Part shown: piece after piece, positions 1 through 5,126 of the stretch
Layout of the letters: every line of letters begins with the position of its first letter
Position numbering within the stretch: the stretch's first letter is position 1
The notes under the pieces: generated by a model
Seen by the model: the letters and a program-made list of their open reading frames with translations, nothing else
Database searches by the model: none
Told to the model about the DNA's origin: nothing
Program-made: the position numbers and the translations under genes
Assembly: GCA_016783225.1 (NCBI GenBank)
Contig: JADHWZ010000151.1
Location: forward strand, 1 to 5,126
Source: Dehalococcoidia bacterium
GTDB lineage: Bacteria > Chloroflexota > Dehalococcoidia > GIF9 > UBA5620
Direction of reading: 5' to 3'
Length of the DNA stretch: 5,126 nt

Positions 1-330
1 ACCCTTAACGAATTTGCCAAAAAGTCTAAAGCAGGCATCAGGAGAGAAGAGGAAGAGATACCGGTGCATGACGGTGTGCGAGCTGCCTGTGAGCTTCTTG
101 GGTTCGACCCGCTCTATGTTGCTAACGAAGGCAAGCTGGTGGCTGTAGTTGATTCCCAGGATACCGACCGAATCTTGGCCAGCATGAAGCGAAATCCTCA
201 CGGTGTCGATGCCTGTATCATTGGCGAGGTGACCGAGGAGCGCAGAGGCCGGGTGATAATGAAAACCAGGATGGGGGCTTCGCGCATTGTCGACATGCTC
301 AGCGGGGAACTATTGCCCAGAATATGTTGA
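1..330 (+). CDS. hypE: HypE C-terminal part, [NiFe]-hydrogenase maturation protein (5' end outside window)
   Basis: The reading frame is open from base 1, so this is the last 109 residues of a protein that begins upstream. A GTG at 64 is an internal valine, not the start. HypE dehydrates a carbamoyl group, delivered by HypF to its C-terminal cysteine, into a thiocyanate; this supplies the cyanide ligands of the [NiFe] active site in the cytoplasm. The visible sequence shows the family's conserved C-terminal stretch: IPV near residue 20, CELLGFDPLYVANEGKLV at about 30-47, a GVDACIIGEV segment, TRMGASRIVDMLSGE, and the terminal PRIC with the modified cysteine (codon 325-327) directly before TGA. 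Functional residues are therefore intact in the part seen. HypE is often the last gene of a hyp operon, which fits the 107-bp non-coding gap that follows. The family call is firm; the upstream hyp genes are an inference. Confidence 0.95.
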   Translation, partial: TLNEFAKKSKAGIRREEEEIPVHDGVRAACELLGFDPLYVANEGKLVAVVDSQDTDRILASMKRNPHGVDACIIGEVTEERRGRVIMKTRMGASRIVDMLSGELLPRIC

Positions 331-366
331 CAGGTACAGCCATCAAAGCTCTCTGGCTTAACCTAC

Positions 367-395
367 TTGCCATAATGGCGGTAAAAGTGTAAAAT
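367..395 (+). promoter_or_regulatory. Candidate sigma70-type promoter of the five-gene operon
   Basis: TTGCCA at 367-372 (5 of 6 to TTGACA) and TAAAAT at 390-395 (5 of 6 to TATAAT) are separated by exactly 17 bp. The expected transcription start would be near 402, giving a leader of about 36 bases before the ATG at 438. Position, strand and spacing all fit a promoter for the downstream operon. It is predicted from sequence only. Confidence 0.5.
369..379. repeat. 11-bp perfect inverted repeat overlapping the -35 box
   Basis: GCCAT, one A, then ATGGC forms a perfect dyad. It covers most of the proposed -35 hexamer and runs into the spacer, where a repressor or redox regulator could block polymerase. 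The arms are short, so chance is a real alternative. No known operator consensus is recognised in it. Confidence 0.3.
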
Positions 396-437
396 ATCCG
401 ATTGGCGAAAAAAGGGCTTTAGATAACAAGATCCAAA

Positions 438-1118
438 ATGGTCAGTAGTATTGCGCTCACTCTAAATGGCGAACGAGTAGAAGCCCGGCCTGGCATGACC
501 ATTCTGGATCTGGCTCAAGAAAATGGAATCTCTATTCCCACCCTTTGTTATCATTGTGAACTGACACCTACTGGTGCTTGCCGTCTTTGCGTGGTGGAGG
601 TGGAAGGTTCCCGCACTTTAGTCGCTTCCTGTCATACCCCTGTTGCTCCTAATATGATAATAGAAACACATTCTCCAAAGGTCATCCGTACCCGCAAAAT
701 GATTGTGGAGTTATTGCTGTCTAGCCACCCCGATTTCTGTCTGGTTTGCGACAAAGCTAATGTCTGTGAATTGAGAGCATTGGCTGCTGACCTTGGTGTA
801 GGAATACCACGTTTTAGGACTAAGAAACGCTACTACCCCATAGAGGATGACAATCCTTACGTAATTCGCGACCTTTCCAAATGTGTCCTGTGTTTCCGCT
901 GTGTGAAAGCTTGCCAAGAGATCAAGAAAGAGAACGTCTATGCCGTCGGCTACCGAGGTCATAGCTCTAAGATCATAGTCGATGTTGATGCACCTCTAAA
1001 TAAAGAGGTATGTCGGGAATGCGACGTTTGTGCGTCATTTTGTCCTGTAGGAGCTATCACCTTACAAGGAGAGAGATTCAAGACAATACCCAAGAAGCCA
1101 CTCATAATTAAAGGGTAG
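438..1118 (+). CDS. hoxU: HoxU-like iron-sulfur subunit (N-terminal NuoG-type domains only)
   Basis: This 226-residue soluble protein is the electron-wiring subunit of a diaphorase module. Residues 1-80 are a plant-type [2Fe-2S] ferredoxin domain with ligands C37, C48, C51 and C65. Residues 85-120 form the NuoG/HoxU His-Cys segment, with H97, C101, C104 and C110 for a [4Fe-4S] cluster. Residues 140-210 are a two-cluster ferredoxin with C149/C152/C155/C159 and C192/C195/C198/C202. All ligands for four clusters are present. The length matches HoxU of bidirectional hydrogenases (about 230-240 residues). There is no molybdopterin-like NuoG body and no [FeFe]-hydrogenase H-cluster domain. An in-frame TAG at 420-422 makes ATG 438 the earliest standard start, although no clear Shine-Dalgarno precedes it. 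It is the first gene of the operon. The symbol denotes the family; an actual hydrogenase partner is not shown. Truncated NuoG or HndD-like are alternative names. Confidence 0.9.
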   Translation: MVSSIALTLNGERVEARPGMTILDLAQENGISIPTLCYHCELTPTGACRLCVVEVEGSRTLVASCHTPVAPNMIIETHSPKVIRTRKMIVELLLSSHPDFCLVCDKANVCELRALAADLGVGIPRFRTKKRYYPIEDDNPYVIRDLSKCVLCFRCVKACQEIKKENVYAVGYRGHSSKIIVDVDAPLNKEVCRECDVCASFCPVGAITLQGERFKTIPKKPLIIKG

Positions 1119-1146
1119 GTATTGATGTCGTTAAGAGTAGAAAAGT

Positions 1147-1156
1147 GAGGGGGGAG
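1147..1156 (+). promoter_or_regulatory. Strong purine-rich ribosome binding site of the NuoE-like gene
   Basis: GAGGGGGGAG lies 5 bases before the ATG at 1162 and contrasts with the missing Shine-Dalgarno of the preceding gene. It fixes the start of the NuoE-like subunit. Confidence 0.65.
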
Positions 1157-1161
1157 AAGTA

Positions 1162-1644
1162 ATGAACCAAGCTTTAAAGAAAACTTGTGCTTACTATAAG
1201 AATCGTAATGATTTGCTTTCTTTTGTCAAGAAAGTACAAGAAAAGCATGGGCAGCTTTCTCCAGAAATCATGAAAGATATTGCTTCTCTCTGGGATGTAT
1301 CGGTCGGTGAAATATATGGACTGGTGACTTTCTATTCTTTCCTCAGCACCCAGCCTACGGGACGGAATGTGCTCAAAGTCTGCAAGAGTACGTCTTGCTG
1401 GCTTAGGAATTGTCAGTCGGTCATTAAGACCATGGAGAAGGAGCTTGGTATCAAGCCGGGGCAGACGACAGGTGACAGGAAATTTTCTCTACAACTAGTC
1501 AATTGTATAGGTGCCTGTGACCATACACCAGCTATGATGGTGAACGATGAAGTATGCAGTGGCCTCACGCCAGAGAAAGTCAAGACGATATTGAGGAAAT
1601 GCGATACACAGCATACTAGCTCTGTAGAACACTCTTCTAGCTGA
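1162..1644 (+). CDS. nuoE: NuoE/HoxE-like thioredoxin-fold [2Fe-2S] subunit
   Basis: This 160-residue protein is the 24-kDa-type partner of the NuoF flavoprotein, in which a thioredoxin-like fold binds one [2Fe-2S] cluster. The N-terminal helical part (about 1-65) includes the conserved signature around residues 48-60 (VGEIYGLVTFYSF). The cluster ligands are C74 and C79 (CKSTSC, Cx4C) and C115 and C119 (CIGAC, Cx3C), the family spacing. Length is normal for NuoE/HoxE (about 155-175). The last dozen residues after the cysteine at about 147 form a Ser/Thr/His-rich tail that looks non-structural. It follows the HoxU-like gene by 43 bp and precedes the NuoF-like gene by 12 bp, so the three diaphorase subunits are co-transcribed. 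In the family this cluster sits next to FMN and is often considered off the main electron path. NuoE versus HoxE naming cannot be settled from the sequence. Confidence 0.94.
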   Translation: MNQALKKTCAYYKNRNDLLSFVKKVQEKHGQLSPEIMKDIASLWDVSVGEIYGLVTFYSFLSTQPTGRNVLKVCKSTSCWLRNCQSVIKTMEKELGIKPGQTTGDRKFSLQLVNCIGACDHTPAMMVNDEVCSGLTPEKVKTILRKCDTQHTSSVEHSSS

Positions 1645-1656
1645 AGGAAAATTGTC

Positions 1657-2868
1657 ATGCCGGAGAAACAGATTGTCCTGAATAACTGCGGATTCGTCGA
1701 TCCCGGGGATATAAACACATACCTGGCTAGAGATGGTTTTAAGGCTCTAGACAAAGCCTGGAAGCAAATGACACCGCAGCAGGTAGTGGAAGAGGTGAAG
1801 GAATCGGGTCTAAGGGGACGAGGAGGTGCGGGATTCCCTACTGGACTCAAGTGGGAACTGACGAGCAAATCTCCAGAGCAGGAGAGGTTTGTTATCTGCA
1901 ATGCTGATGAGGGAGAGGTCGGCACCTTTAAGGATAGATACATTATCCAAGGAGACCCCTTTGAGATTGTTGAAGGTATTGCCATTGCTGGCTATGCCAT
2001 AGAGGCGGAGAGAGGATACATTTACTTGCGGGCAGAGTATCATTATCTTCGAGATTTGCTGGAGAATGCTATTGAACAGGCTAGGAATCGGGGCTTTCTG
2101 AAGAAGAGAAATGGTACCCCGTTTGATATTGAGGTTCGGGAAGGGGCAGGTGCCTACATATGTGGTGAGGAGTCCGCTCTAATGGAGTCAATAGAGGGGA
2201 AACGAGGGGAAGTACGTTTCCGACCTCCTTTCCCACCTGACCAAGGATTATGGCAAAGGCCAACGGTCATCAATAATGTGGAGACTTTAGCAAATATCTC
2301 TCACATCATCCTCAATGGAGCTCACTGGTTCAGACAGATAGGGACCGAGCAGAGCAAAGGCACCAAAGTCTTCTCAGTATCGGGCGATGTAGAAAAGCCA
2401 GGCGTATACGAGCTAACGATGGGCAGCCCTGTGACTGAGCTGGTAGAGACGCTAGCTCAGGCAAAGAGTGTCAAAGCAGTGCAGGTAGGTGGAGCCTCAG
2501 GAAGGCTATTACCTGCTGAAAAGTTGGATACCCCGCTTGCCTTTGAAGGAATCTTGGGAGCTGGCGCTGTTTTGGTGTTCAGTAGGGACAGAGATATCAT
2601 AGAGATGGTGTGGAAAAACATGGAATTTTTTGCTGAGGAGTGCTGTGGAAAGTGTGTCCCTTGCCGGGAGGGAACTCAAGTGATGTGTGATATCTTGGAG
2701 CGGATTTCTCAGGCGCAGGGTGCTGAGGAGGATTTGACAATATTAGACGAGCTTGCCAATACCATGATGCTGGCGTCTTTATGTGGTCTGGGGCAGGCTG
2801 CACCGAATTCCGTGGTTGATAGCGTACTGTATTTCAGAGATGAATATGAAGCAAGAATTGGGAAATAG
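1657..2868 (+). CDS. nuoF: NuoF/HoxF-like FMN- and NADH-binding flavoprotein subunit
   Basis: This 403-residue protein is the predicted NADH-oxidising subunit. The flavin and dinucleotide site is seen in GLRGRGGAGFPTGLKW (51-66), CNADEGEVGTFKDR (81-94) and GAGAYICGEESAL (163-175), followed by the RPPFPPDQGLW loop (189-199) and INNVETLANI (205-214). An SLBB domain starts near 237. The C-terminal helical domain carries the [4Fe-4S] ligands C330, C333, C336 (CGKCVPCREGT) and C376. The acidic residues of the nucleotide pocket (E85, E87, E171, E172) are retained, which by family knowledge favours NADH over NADPH. Oddities: valine 88 replaces the usual proline of EPGT, and an extra cysteine (C329) sits where serine is usual. 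The length equals a core NuoF: no N-terminal [2Fe-2S] and no C-terminal ferredoxin domain, unlike HydB/HndC of bifurcating hydrogenases. AAGGAA at 1644-1649 is the ribosome site. Next gene, metV, follows after 18 bp. Confidence 0.95.
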   Translation: MPEKQIVLNNCGFVDPGDINTYLARDGFKALDKAWKQMTPQQVVEEVKESGLRGRGGAGFPTGLKWELTSKSPEQERFVICNADEGEVGTFKDRYIIQGDPFEIVEGIAIAGYAIEAERGYIYLRAEYHYLRDLLENAIEQARNRGFLKKRNGTPFDIEVREGAGAYICGEESALMESIEGKRGEVRFRPPFPPDQGLWQRPTVINNVETLANISHIILNGAHWFRQIGTEQSKGTKVFSVSGDVEKPGVYELTMGSPVTELVETLAQAKSVKAVQVGGASGRLLPAEKLDTPLAFEGILGAGAVLVFSRDRDIIEMVWKNMEFFAEECCGKCVPCREGTQVMCDILERISQAQGAEEDLTILDELANTMMLASLCGLGQAAPNSVVDSVLYFRDEYEARIGK

Positions 2869-2886
2869 TCTGAGGGGAATTGCAAT

Positions 2887-3552
2887 ATGTATACCATTAC
2901 CAAACAGAAGGTCCTTGAAGAAATAGAACAAAGCTTGGAAGGCAAGAAGAGGGTGTACATTGTAGGATGTGGTACCTGCGCTACAATGTGCCATACAGGC
3001 GGCAAGGCAGAGGTTCTCGAAATGAAGCAGAAACTAGAGGAAATGGACAAGATAGTCACTGGCTGGATGGTCATACCTACAGCCTGTGATAGCCTGACCA
3101 AGGAAGCTTTAGCCGAGGAAGCCGAAGCTATTAGTAAGGCAGATGCACTGTTAGTTATGACCTGTGCTTTCGGTGTTCAAATGGTAACCAGGTATGGCAA
3201 CAGAGTCGTTATTCCAGCGCTAGACACGTTGTTCCTGGGTATGGAGGATTTACCGGGCAGCTTCTCTGAAGTCTGTACCCAATGCGGAGATTGCGTCCTT
3301 GCCTGGACAGGCGGGATCTGTCCTGTTACTGCTTGTCCCAAGGGTTTACTTGATGGTCCCTGTGGTGGCAGCAAAGAAGGAAAATGTGAGGTCGATCCCT
3401 CGAAAGACTGTGCTTGGGTGCTTATTTATCAGAAGTTGAAAAGTGAAGGTAGGCTGGATGAAATGCGCAAATACCGAGGCCCCAAGAATTATCTCTTGAT
3501 GACCAGACCGAGGAAATATGTGTGTTACGAAAAAACTGCGGAAGATCTGTGA
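2887..3552 (+). CDS. metV: MetV, cysteine-rich partner subunit of methylenetetrahydrofolate reductase
   Basis: This 221-residue protein matches the MetV / methylenetetrahydrofolate reductase C-terminal (zinc-finger-like) family, the obligate partner of short MetF proteins in acetogens and other Wood-Ljungdahl bacteria. The N-terminal half (about 20-125) has C28, C31 and C35 (CGTCATMC), then C67 and C93, all at strand ends, consistent with an iron-sulfur site. The C-terminal half begins with C130, C133 and C136 and contains the family core at 144-161 (CPVTACPKGLLDGPCGG), then C167 and C175, ending with a basic RGPKNYLLMTRPRKYV segment. Known MetV proteins relay electrons through iron-sulfur clusters to the MetF flavin; which of the 13 cysteines up to residue 175 bind clusters or zinc cannot be told here. 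GAGGGG at 2872-2877 is a well-placed ribosome site. It lies between the NADH-module subunit and metF, exactly where a physical link between them would be needed. Confidence 0.9.
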   Translation: MYTITKQKVLEEIEQSLEGKKRVYIVGCGTCATMCHTGGKAEVLEMKQKLEEMDKIVTGWMVIPTACDSLTKEALAEEAEAISKADALLVMTCAFGVQMVTRYGNRVVIPALDTLFLGMEDLPGSFSEVCTQCGDCVLAWTGGICPVTACPKGLLDGPCGGSKEGKCEVDPSKDCAWVLIYQKLKSEGRLDEMRKYRGPKNYLLMTRPRKYVCYEKTAEDL

Positions 3553-3554
3553 GT

Positions 3555-3561
3555 GAGGAGG
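3555..3561 (+). promoter_or_regulatory. Ribosome binding site that decides the metF start
   Basis: GAGGAGG just after the metV stop lies 11 bases before ATG 3573. The frame stays open upstream to a GTG at 3522 inside metV, but that start would lack a Shine-Dalgarno and add 17 residues not matching the family. This site supports ATG 3573. Confidence 0.65.
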
Positions 3562-3572
3562 AAACTAGTCCA

Positions 3573-4442
3573 ATGCCTAAACTGAGGGAAGCTGTCCAAT
3601 CCGGGAAATTTGTGGTCACTGCTGAAATCGGTCCAGCTAAAGGTGTGGATGTCACCGAGTTCCTGGAGAATGCCGAATTACTAAGAGGCAGAGTAGATGC
3701 GGTCAATATCACCGACCAGCAGAGCGCCGTAATGAGGCTAGGCTCTTTGGCTGGCTGCCATTTACTCAACGAAAAAGGCGTGGAGCCTGTGTTCCAGATG
3801 ACCTGCCGTGACCGTAACCGCATTGCCTTACAATCCGACCTGCTTAATGCTTATGTTCTCGGTATTGAGAATGTTCTTTGTCTCACTGGTGATTATGTTA
3901 CCTTGGGAGACCATCCGCAGGCTAAGCCTGTCTTTGACCTCGATTCTGTTTCCTTACTCCAAGCTGCCCGAGAACTGGAGCAGGGTAGGGACTTAGCTGG
4001 CAAGGAACTGAAAGGTGCTCCTAAGTTCTTCCTCGGGGCCTGTGTAACTCCTGGGGCTGATCCTGTAGAACCGCAGTTAATCAAAATGGAGAAGAAGGTC
4101 AAAGCTGGCGCCGAATTCTTCCAAACCCAGGCCATTTACGAACCCAAGAAGTTCGAAGCCTTTATGCAGGAAGCTAAGAAATTTAGCGTGCCCGTGCTCG
4201 TCGGCATAGTCTTAATCAGGTCAGCAGCTATGGCTCGGTTTATGAATAAGAACGTTGCTGGCATTCACGTCCCTGATGAGATTATTGACGAGATGGACGA
4301 AGCTGAGAATAAGGCTCAAAAGAGCATCGAGATAGCTGCCCGTCTGATTAGTGAAATGAAGGGCATGTGCCAGGGGGCCCACATTATGGCTATTGGCCTG
4401 GAGTCCAGGGTGCCAGCGGTTCTGGATGCCGCTGGATTGTAA
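3573..4442 (+). CDS. metF: MetF, methylenetetrahydrofolate reductase catalytic subunit (MetVF type)
   Basis: This 289-residue flavoprotein reduces 5,10-methylene-tetrahydrofolate to 5-methyl-tetrahydrofolate, the last folate step of the methyl branch of the Wood-Ljungdahl pathway, or the reverse in oxidising organisms. It is a TIM barrel. The proposed catalytic glutamate is E18 in TAEIGP; NITDQQS (45-51), LTGD with D107 (equivalent of the flavin/folate-site aspartate of E. coli MetF), GDHPQAKPVFDLDS (112-125), CVTPGADP (157-164) and FFQTQAIY with Q186 (folate-site glutamine) follow in family order. The length fits MetF that works with a separate MetV; there is no C-terminal regulatory domain as in eukaryotic enzymes. 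The start at 3573 is chosen from the ribosome site and family alignment; GTG 3522 is the alternative. As the last gene of the operon behind a complete NADH diaphorase, it probably receives electrons through MetV rather than binding NADH itself (inference). Confidence 0.93.
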   Translation: MPKLREAVQSGKFVVTAEIGPAKGVDVTEFLENAELLRGRVDAVNITDQQSAVMRLGSLAGCHLLNEKGVEPVFQMTCRDRNRIALQSDLLNAYVLGIENVLCLTGDYVTLGDHPQAKPVFDLDSVSLLQAARELEQGRDLAGKELKGAPKFFLGACVTPGADPVEPQLIKMEKKVKAGAEFFQTQAIYEPKKFEAFMQEAKKFSVPVLVGIVLIRSAAMARFMNKNVAGIHVPDEIIDEMDEAENKAQKSIEIAARLISEMKGMCQGAHIMAIGLESRVPAVLDAAGL

Positions 4443-4476
4443 CTGACCTGACCCGCGGCAACAACCCGGTCTATCC
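4443..4476. other. Convergent 34-bp spacer between metF and the glutamate synthase-like gene
   Basis: The stops of the two opposing genes lie 34 bp apart. I see only weak pairing (GACC at 4445-4448 with GGTC at 4468-4471, and a CCGCGG palindrome at 4453-4458) and no T tract on either strand, so no rho-independent terminator can be called. Confidence 0.4.
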
Positions 4477-5126
4477 TTAAGCCAGAACTCTGTCTACCTC
4501 TTGGTTGTCGGCGTCCATTACATAGGTTATGCCGGAGACCTCAGCTGCCTCAGGGGTGAGTGCCACGATATCATCCCTGTCAATGAATTTGAGAGCGAAT
4601 TTCCGACTTCCAGCCATGAGCTGGCGTAGACCTTGAGCAAGCCGCTCGTAATAAGTGTAGAGCCCAATAGCCGACGTTGGAATCTTCCCATAATCTTTGC
4701 CATACTCTCGCTTCAGCTCCTCAGCAGTGACGAAGATAGCTTCCCTCGTTCCGCCAAATCGCTGCAGGTAAATAGGGAGTTGCCCGCCATCTATCGATTC
4801 GCCGATAGTCTTGCCAACCATGACCGCAGCTAGAGGTGCTCTCGCCATTCCTATTGCTTTCGCATAAGGCGCGCATAGTGCCAATCCCTTGAACAACTGG
4901 TCTTCCAAAATGAAACCGCCTGCAAGTATTATGTCAGGCACATACTCCCCCTTCTTAGCAAGGCGCTCACAGTACTTATGAAGCAATGACCATAGTTCGA
5001 CGCCAGGCACGCCCCACTCGTTCATCATGCGCCAGGGGCTCATGCCGGTACCACCGCCCGCACCATCAACGGTGAGATAGTCGATTTTTGCAAGGGAGGA
5101 GAACTTGACCGCGCGGGCAAGGTCTG
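4477..5126 (-). CDS. FMN-binding glutamate synthase-family protein, C-terminal part (5' end outside window)
   Basis: The frame runs off the right edge of the window; 215 residues of the C-terminal part are visible. The ATG at 5043 lies inside the conserved motif and is not the true start. Near visible residues 15-30 the barrel signature DYLTVDGAGGGTGMSP is seen, followed by an IILAGGF strand and AIGMARAPLAAVMVGKTIG, the order of the FMN/2-oxoglutarate barrel of GltB. The remaining tail, including LRQLMAGSRKFALKFIDRD, resembles standalone glutamate synthase-family proteins of anaerobes. The region after IGMARAPL normally carries the GltB [3Fe-4S] motif (a Cys-x5-Cys-His-x3-Cys-Pro pattern); no such cysteines occur here, with only two cysteines in the whole visible part. 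It may thus be a flavin oxidoreductase of another specificity, so I give no gene symbol. It is convergent with metF and has its own transcription unit. Substrate unknown; family call is good. Confidence 0.85.
   Translation of the reverse strand, partial: DLARAVKFSSLAKIDYLTVDGAGGGTGMSPWRMMNEWGVPGVELWSLLHKYCERLAKKGEYVPDIILAGGFILEDQLFKGLALCAPYAKAIGMARAPLAAVMVGKTIGESIDGGQLPIYLQRFGGTREAIFVTAEELKREYGKDYGKIPTSAIGLYTYYERLAQGLRQLMAGSRKFALKFIDRDDIVALTPEAAEVSGITYVMDADNQEVDRVLA

Larger units (their letters stand above)
331..437 (+). promoter_or_regulatory. Intergenic region between hypE and the redox operon, with probable promoter
   Basis: This 107-bp gap is the longest non-coding stretch in the window. 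It holds a sigma70-type promoter candidate at 367-395 and an inverted repeat at 369-379, both listed separately. I see no convincing terminator for hypE: the only hairpin candidate is a 5-bp stem, AGCCA (338-342) with TGGCT (354-358), around an 11-base loop and without a following T tract. Read-through from hyp genes into the operon is therefore possible in addition to the local promoter. Confidence 0.5.

Noticed and set aside
338..358. Hairpin AGCCA/TGGCT as a hypE terminator
   Set aside because: Only a 5-bp stem with an 11-base loop and no T tract.
1126..1149. Seven-codon open frame in the spacer after the HoxU-like gene
   Set aside because: Too short and without a ribosome site; nothing separates it from chance.
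1413..1985. Long minus-strand open frame of 190 codons across the NuoE/NuoF junction
   Set aside because: It lies opposite two clear genes, has no family features, and is explained by their codon pattern.
3522..3572. GTG start giving a 17-residue N-terminal extension of MetF overlapping metV
   Set aside because: It has no ribosome site, the extra residues do not look like MetF, and ATG 3573 follows a GAGGAGG sequence.
4445..4471. Hairpin in the convergent spacer as a bidirectional terminator
   Set aside because: Only four paired bases with a long loop and no T tract on either strand.
4477..5043. ATG at 5043 on the minus strand as the real start of the glutamate synthase-like gene
   Set aside because: It falls inside the conserved glycine-rich FMN-barrel motif and the frame stays open to the window edge, so the gene begins outside.
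1..5126. CRISPR arrays, insertion sequences, tRNA or rRNA genes
   Set aside because: No repeated units, transposase-like frames, terminal repeats or RNA gene signatures were seen; nearly all the sequence is accounted for by conserved metabolic genes.

Overview
The window comes from an anaerobic bacterium. It holds the end of a [NiFe]-hydrogenase maturation gene, a five-gene operon that appears to be a flavin/iron-sulfur redox unit of folate C1 metabolism, and, convergent to it, part of an FMN-binding glutamate synthase-family gene. Base composition is roughly balanced. The MetV/MetF pair is typical of Wood-Ljungdahl organisms. The style of the genes resembles uncultured Chloroflexota (Dehalococcoidia-like) genomes, but that placement is from memory and weak; no rRNA or other phylogenetic marker is present.

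Layout: (1) 1-330, + strand, C-terminus of HypE, ending in the diagnostic Pro-Arg-Ile-Cys. (2) 331-437, non-coding, with a good sigma70-type promoter candidate (TTGCCA, 17 bp, TAAAAT) and an 11-bp inverted repeat on its -35 box. (3) 438-4442, + strand, five tightly packed genes: a HoxU-like / truncated NuoG-like iron-sulfur subunit, a NuoE-like [2Fe-2S] subunit, a NuoF-like FMN/NADH subunit, MetV and MetF. The spacers are 43, 12, 18 and 20 bp, and four of the five genes have clear Shine-Dalgarno sequences. (4) 4443-4476, a 34-bp convergent spacer. (5) 4477-5126, - strand, C-terminal part of a glutamate synthase-like FMN barrel protein, cut by the window edge.

Proposed joint function (inference): NADH is oxidised at FMN on the NuoF-like subunit. 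Electrons pass through its [4Fe-4S] cluster, with the NuoE [2Fe-2S] alongside, to the chain of clusters in the HoxU-like subunit, then to MetV and the MetF flavin, where methylene-tetrahydrofolate is reduced to methyl-tetrahydrofolate (or the reverse in an oxidising organism). This would be a soluble NADH-linked methylenetetrahydrofolate reductase complex of five subunits. It differs from the better-known MetVF partners (RnfC2 in Acetobacterium, HdrABC-MvhD in Moorella). The hydrogenase maturation gene just upstream leaves a competing reading, in which the diaphorase serves a [NiFe] hydrogenase, but no hydrogenase structural gene lies in the window.
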